From NCBI GenBank assembly GCA_041736625.1, contig JBGSTG010000142.1, forward strand, positions 33,996-97,995: a stretch of 64,000 bases of DNA, given 5' to 3'. The notes below the pieces were generated by a model that was not told the DNA's origin, searched no databases, and saw only the letters and a list, made by a program, of their open reading frames with translations. The position numbers were made by a program, and so were the translations under genes. Source of the DNA: M3007 sp041736625. GTDB taxonomy: Bacteria; Bacteroidota; Bacteroidia; Chitinophagales; Saprospiraceae. This document shows, piece by piece, positions 62,238 through 64,000 of the stretch; positions within the stretch are counted from its first letter, which is position 1, and each line of letters starts with the position of its first letter.

Positions 62238-62872
62238 AATTCGGGCTCCTCCTCCTCATGCACCTGCTGCCCCTGGCCGCCTGGGCACAGGCCCGGTCGG
62301 GCGACCGGTACTTCGACAGAACCCAATACCAGGACGCAGCGGACGCCTACCAAAAGGCGCTGGACGGTTCGGATAACCCGTCCCGCGAACACTACAACAT
62401 CGGAAACGCCCGGTACCGCCAGGGCAAATACGCCGATGCACAGACGCAATATCAAAAAGCACTCGAAGGGCCGGCCTCGCCCGACCAACAGGCCGATGCC
62501 TGGCACAACCTGGGAAACAGCCGTTTCCAGCAGCAGGACTACCGCGGGGCCATCGAGGCCTACCAGAACAGCCTCCGACTCCGCCCGGGAAATGGCGACA
62601 CCAGAAACAACCTGATGCTGGCAAAAATGCAGCAGCAACAGCAGCAACAAAACCAGGATAACCCGCAGTCCGGCGACGGCAATCAACCACAACCGCCGTC
62701 CGGACAGGGCGATCAGCCGACCAACGAACCGCCTACAGAGCAGGCCCGCAACCTGGAGGAGGCCCGCCGTTTTCTGGAAACGGCCGTCGAGCCCGAAGAC
62801 CAGCGCAATACCCGCCGATACCGGGAAGGAGACCGGCAGCAAAAAAAACAGCCGGCACAAAAAGACTGGTGA
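62234..62872 (+). CDS. BatC-like TPR protein
   Basis: A 212-residue protein with a signal peptide (MKFGLLLLMHLLPLAAWAQ), three TPR repeats (about 20-135, for example YQDAADAYQKALDGS and EHYNIGNARYRQGKY) and a Gln/Asn/Pro-rich tail. BatC proteins act with BatB in the periplasm. ATG 62234 overlaps the batB stop by 4 nt. The batA, batD and batE genes usually present are not adjacent. Confidence 0.8.
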   Translation: MKFGLLLLMHLLPLAAWAQARSGDRYFDRTQYQDAADAYQKALDGSDNPSREHYNIGNARYRQGKYADAQTQYQKALEGPASPDQQADAWHNLGNSRFQQQDYRGAIEAYQNSLRLRPGNGDTRNNLMLAKMQQQQQQQNQDNPQSGDGNQPQPPSGQGDQPTNEPPTEQARNLEEARRFLETAVEPEDQRNTRRYREGDRQQKKQPAQKDW

Positions 62873-62923
62873 TTTTTTGAAAACACACCCGACCTTTGCC
62901 GCAACCAATCATACGCCACAGCC

Positions 62924-63868
62924 ATGCCGGAAAAAGGAATACCCACCGTCGATCTGCGTACGTTTATTCAGGGCGGACGCGCCGGATCGGACGCCTTTGT
63001 GCAGGCGCTCGGCACGGCTTTTCACGAGGTCGGTTTTGTCGCCGTGCTCAATCACGGTGTGGATAAGGCCCTGATCGACCGTTTCTACGCGGCAGCCAGG
63101 GCGTTTTTTGCCCTTCCGGAAGAAACCAAGCAGCGGTACGAGATTCCGGGTGCTGCCGGACAGCGCGGGTACACCGCCTTTGGAACCGAGCACGCCAAAC
63201 ATTCGGCCGTAGCCGATCTGAAGGAATTTTTTCAAATCGGACAGGAGGCGCCCGCGGCGTTTCCCCTGCACTACGCACCCAACGTCGCCGTCGCCGAAGT
63301 GCCCGATTTTCTGCCGGCCGCCATGGCGCTGTTCCGGGCGTTCGAGGAGGCCGGCGCTCACCTGCTGCGCGCCATCGCCCTGTTTTTGAAACTCGACGAG
63401 CCGTACTTCGAACCGCACATTACCTACGGGAACTCCATCCTGCGCGCCATCCACTATCCGCCCATCACCCGGGAACCAGACAGCGCCATTCGCGCCGAAC
63501 AACACGAGGACATCAACCTCATCACCCTGCTGGTGGGCGCCAGCGCCGGCGGACTCCAGTTGCTCACCAGCGAAGGCCGGTGGGCGCCCATCCACCCCGC
63601 CGCCGACGAGATCGTGATCAACGTGGGCGACATGCTCCAAAGGCTCACCAACGACTTCCTCAAAAGCACCACCCACCGCGTGGTGAACCCGCCCCGCGAA
63701 GAATGGCACCTGCCCCGGCTCAGCATCCCGTTTTTCCTGCACCCAAGGGTGGATATGGACCTCTCCTGCCTGCCTTCGTGCATCACACCCGACAACCCGC
63801 TGCGCTATCCGCCCATCACCGCGGGAGAGTACCTGAATGAACGGTTGCGGGAGATTGGGCTTAAATAG
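62924..63868 (+). CDS. 2-oxoglutarate/Fe(II)-dependent oxygenase (isopenicillin-N-synthase-like)
   Basis: A 314-residue enzyme of the IPNS-type dioxygenase family. The N-terminal DIOX_N part has GFVAVLNHGVDKALIDRFY; the double-stranded beta-helix carries the iron ligands in EQHEDINLITLL (H-x-D) and the distal His in STTHRVVNPP, with Arg in RLSIPFF for the 2-oxoglutarate or substrate carboxylate. Substrate unknown. A GACCTTTG sequence (62892-62899) is a weak -7 candidate. Confidence 0.85.
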   Translation: MPEKGIPTVDLRTFIQGGRAGSDAFVQALGTAFHEVGFVAVLNHGVDKALIDRFYAAARAFFALPEETKQRYEIPGAAGQRGYTAFGTEHAKHSAVADLKEFFQIGQEAPAAFPLHYAPNVAVAEVPDFLPAAMALFRAFEEAGAHLLRAIALFLKLDEPYFEPHITYGNSILRAIHYPPITREPDSAIRAEQHEDINLITLLVGASAGGLQLLTSEGRWAPIHPAADEIVINVGDMLQRLTNDFLKSTTHRVVNPPREEWHLPRLSIPFFLHPRVDMDLSCLPSCITPDNPLRYPPITAGEYLNERLREIGLK

Positions 63869-63870
63869 GC

Positions 63871-64000
63871 GGTCGGGTGTCGGTCGTCGGCTATCGGCTG
63901 TCGGCTGTCGGTAGTCGGCTATCGGCTGTCGGTTGTCGGTAGTGGGCTGTCGGTTGTTGGATGTCGGCTATCGGCTACCGACAGCCGACATCCAACTACC
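63871..64000. repeat. Degenerate heptamer repeat array with terminal inverted repeat
   Basis: About 130 nt of imperfect 7-nt units of the form (A/G)TCGG(C/T)(T/A), such as GTCGGCT, ATCGGCT and GTCGGTT. It ends in an inverted repeat: 63952-63969 pairs with 63983-64000 (18-nt arms, one mismatch, 13-nt loop). It starts 3 nt after the oxygenase stop and may continue beyond the window. Confidence 0.75.

Noticed and set aside
61049..62908. 619-codon frame antisense to batB and batC
   Set aside because: Shadow of two coupled genes with clear VWA and TPR motifs.
63871..64000. CRISPR array
   Set aside because: Units are 7 nt and degenerate, with no constant spacers and no cas genes in the window.

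Overview
The window looks like a chromosomal segment of a fairly GC-rich Bacteroidota, most likely from the Saprospiria/Chitinophagia side. Evidence: four secreted proteins with Bacteroidota cell-envelope hallmarks (two clear and one probable type IX secretion sorting tails, and one gliding-motility-associated C-terminal domain), lineage-restricted families (DUF4270, DUF4290, a GldE/CorC-like protein next to LptC, BatB/BatC), and a recurring TAnnTTTG promoter element directly before start codons. No rRNA, tRNA, CRISPR array, transposase or integrase was found. Species cannot be fixed from the sequence alone.

Layout. 1-9.2 kb: a 5'-truncated membrane protein, a dihydroorotase-like protein lacking its metal ligands, a metallopeptidase/VWA protein, an LRR protein, a GbsR/MarR regulator, a FemAB/GNAT-like acyltransferase and the lptC-CorC pair. 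9.2-18 kb: PBP1A divergent from nadK, then an AI-2E-type permease, a TonB-dependent receptor and hemN. 18-20.1 kb: a DUF4058 gene and an AT-rich GNAT/HTH pair resembling a toxin-antitoxin module, with a perfect palindrome at its promoter. 20.3-35 kb: kynureninase, an SPFH protein, a large PNGase-F-like secreted protein, phosphatidylserine synthase, a CHU_C adhesin-like protein, an acyltransferase, uppS, an ATP-grasp-like protein, rsmE and a secreted esterase. 35-40 kb: a leftward operon of a starch-synthase-like protein, DUF4270, glmS, DUF4290 and the esterase.

40.3-50.2 kb is a seven-gene leftward defence island of lower GC: SNF2 helicase, a three-gene toxin/antitoxin/SecB-like-chaperone unit with 4-nt overlaps, a type III Mod methyltransferase, a RhuM protein and a type III Res helicase-nuclease. 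The toxin-antitoxin-chaperone cassette built into a restriction operon is the most interesting item in the window. A long hairpin with a U-run separates the island from folA upstream.

50.3-64 kb: folA-punA, a polysaccharide flippase, an in-frame fusion of an M50-like membrane domain with a HEAT-cyclophilin lipoprotein, proline dehydrogenase, aroE preceded by a 34-codon membrane peptide gene, a secreted subtilase, batB-batC, a 2-oxoglutarate/iron-type oxygenase, and a degenerate heptamer repeat with an inverted repeat reaching the window end.
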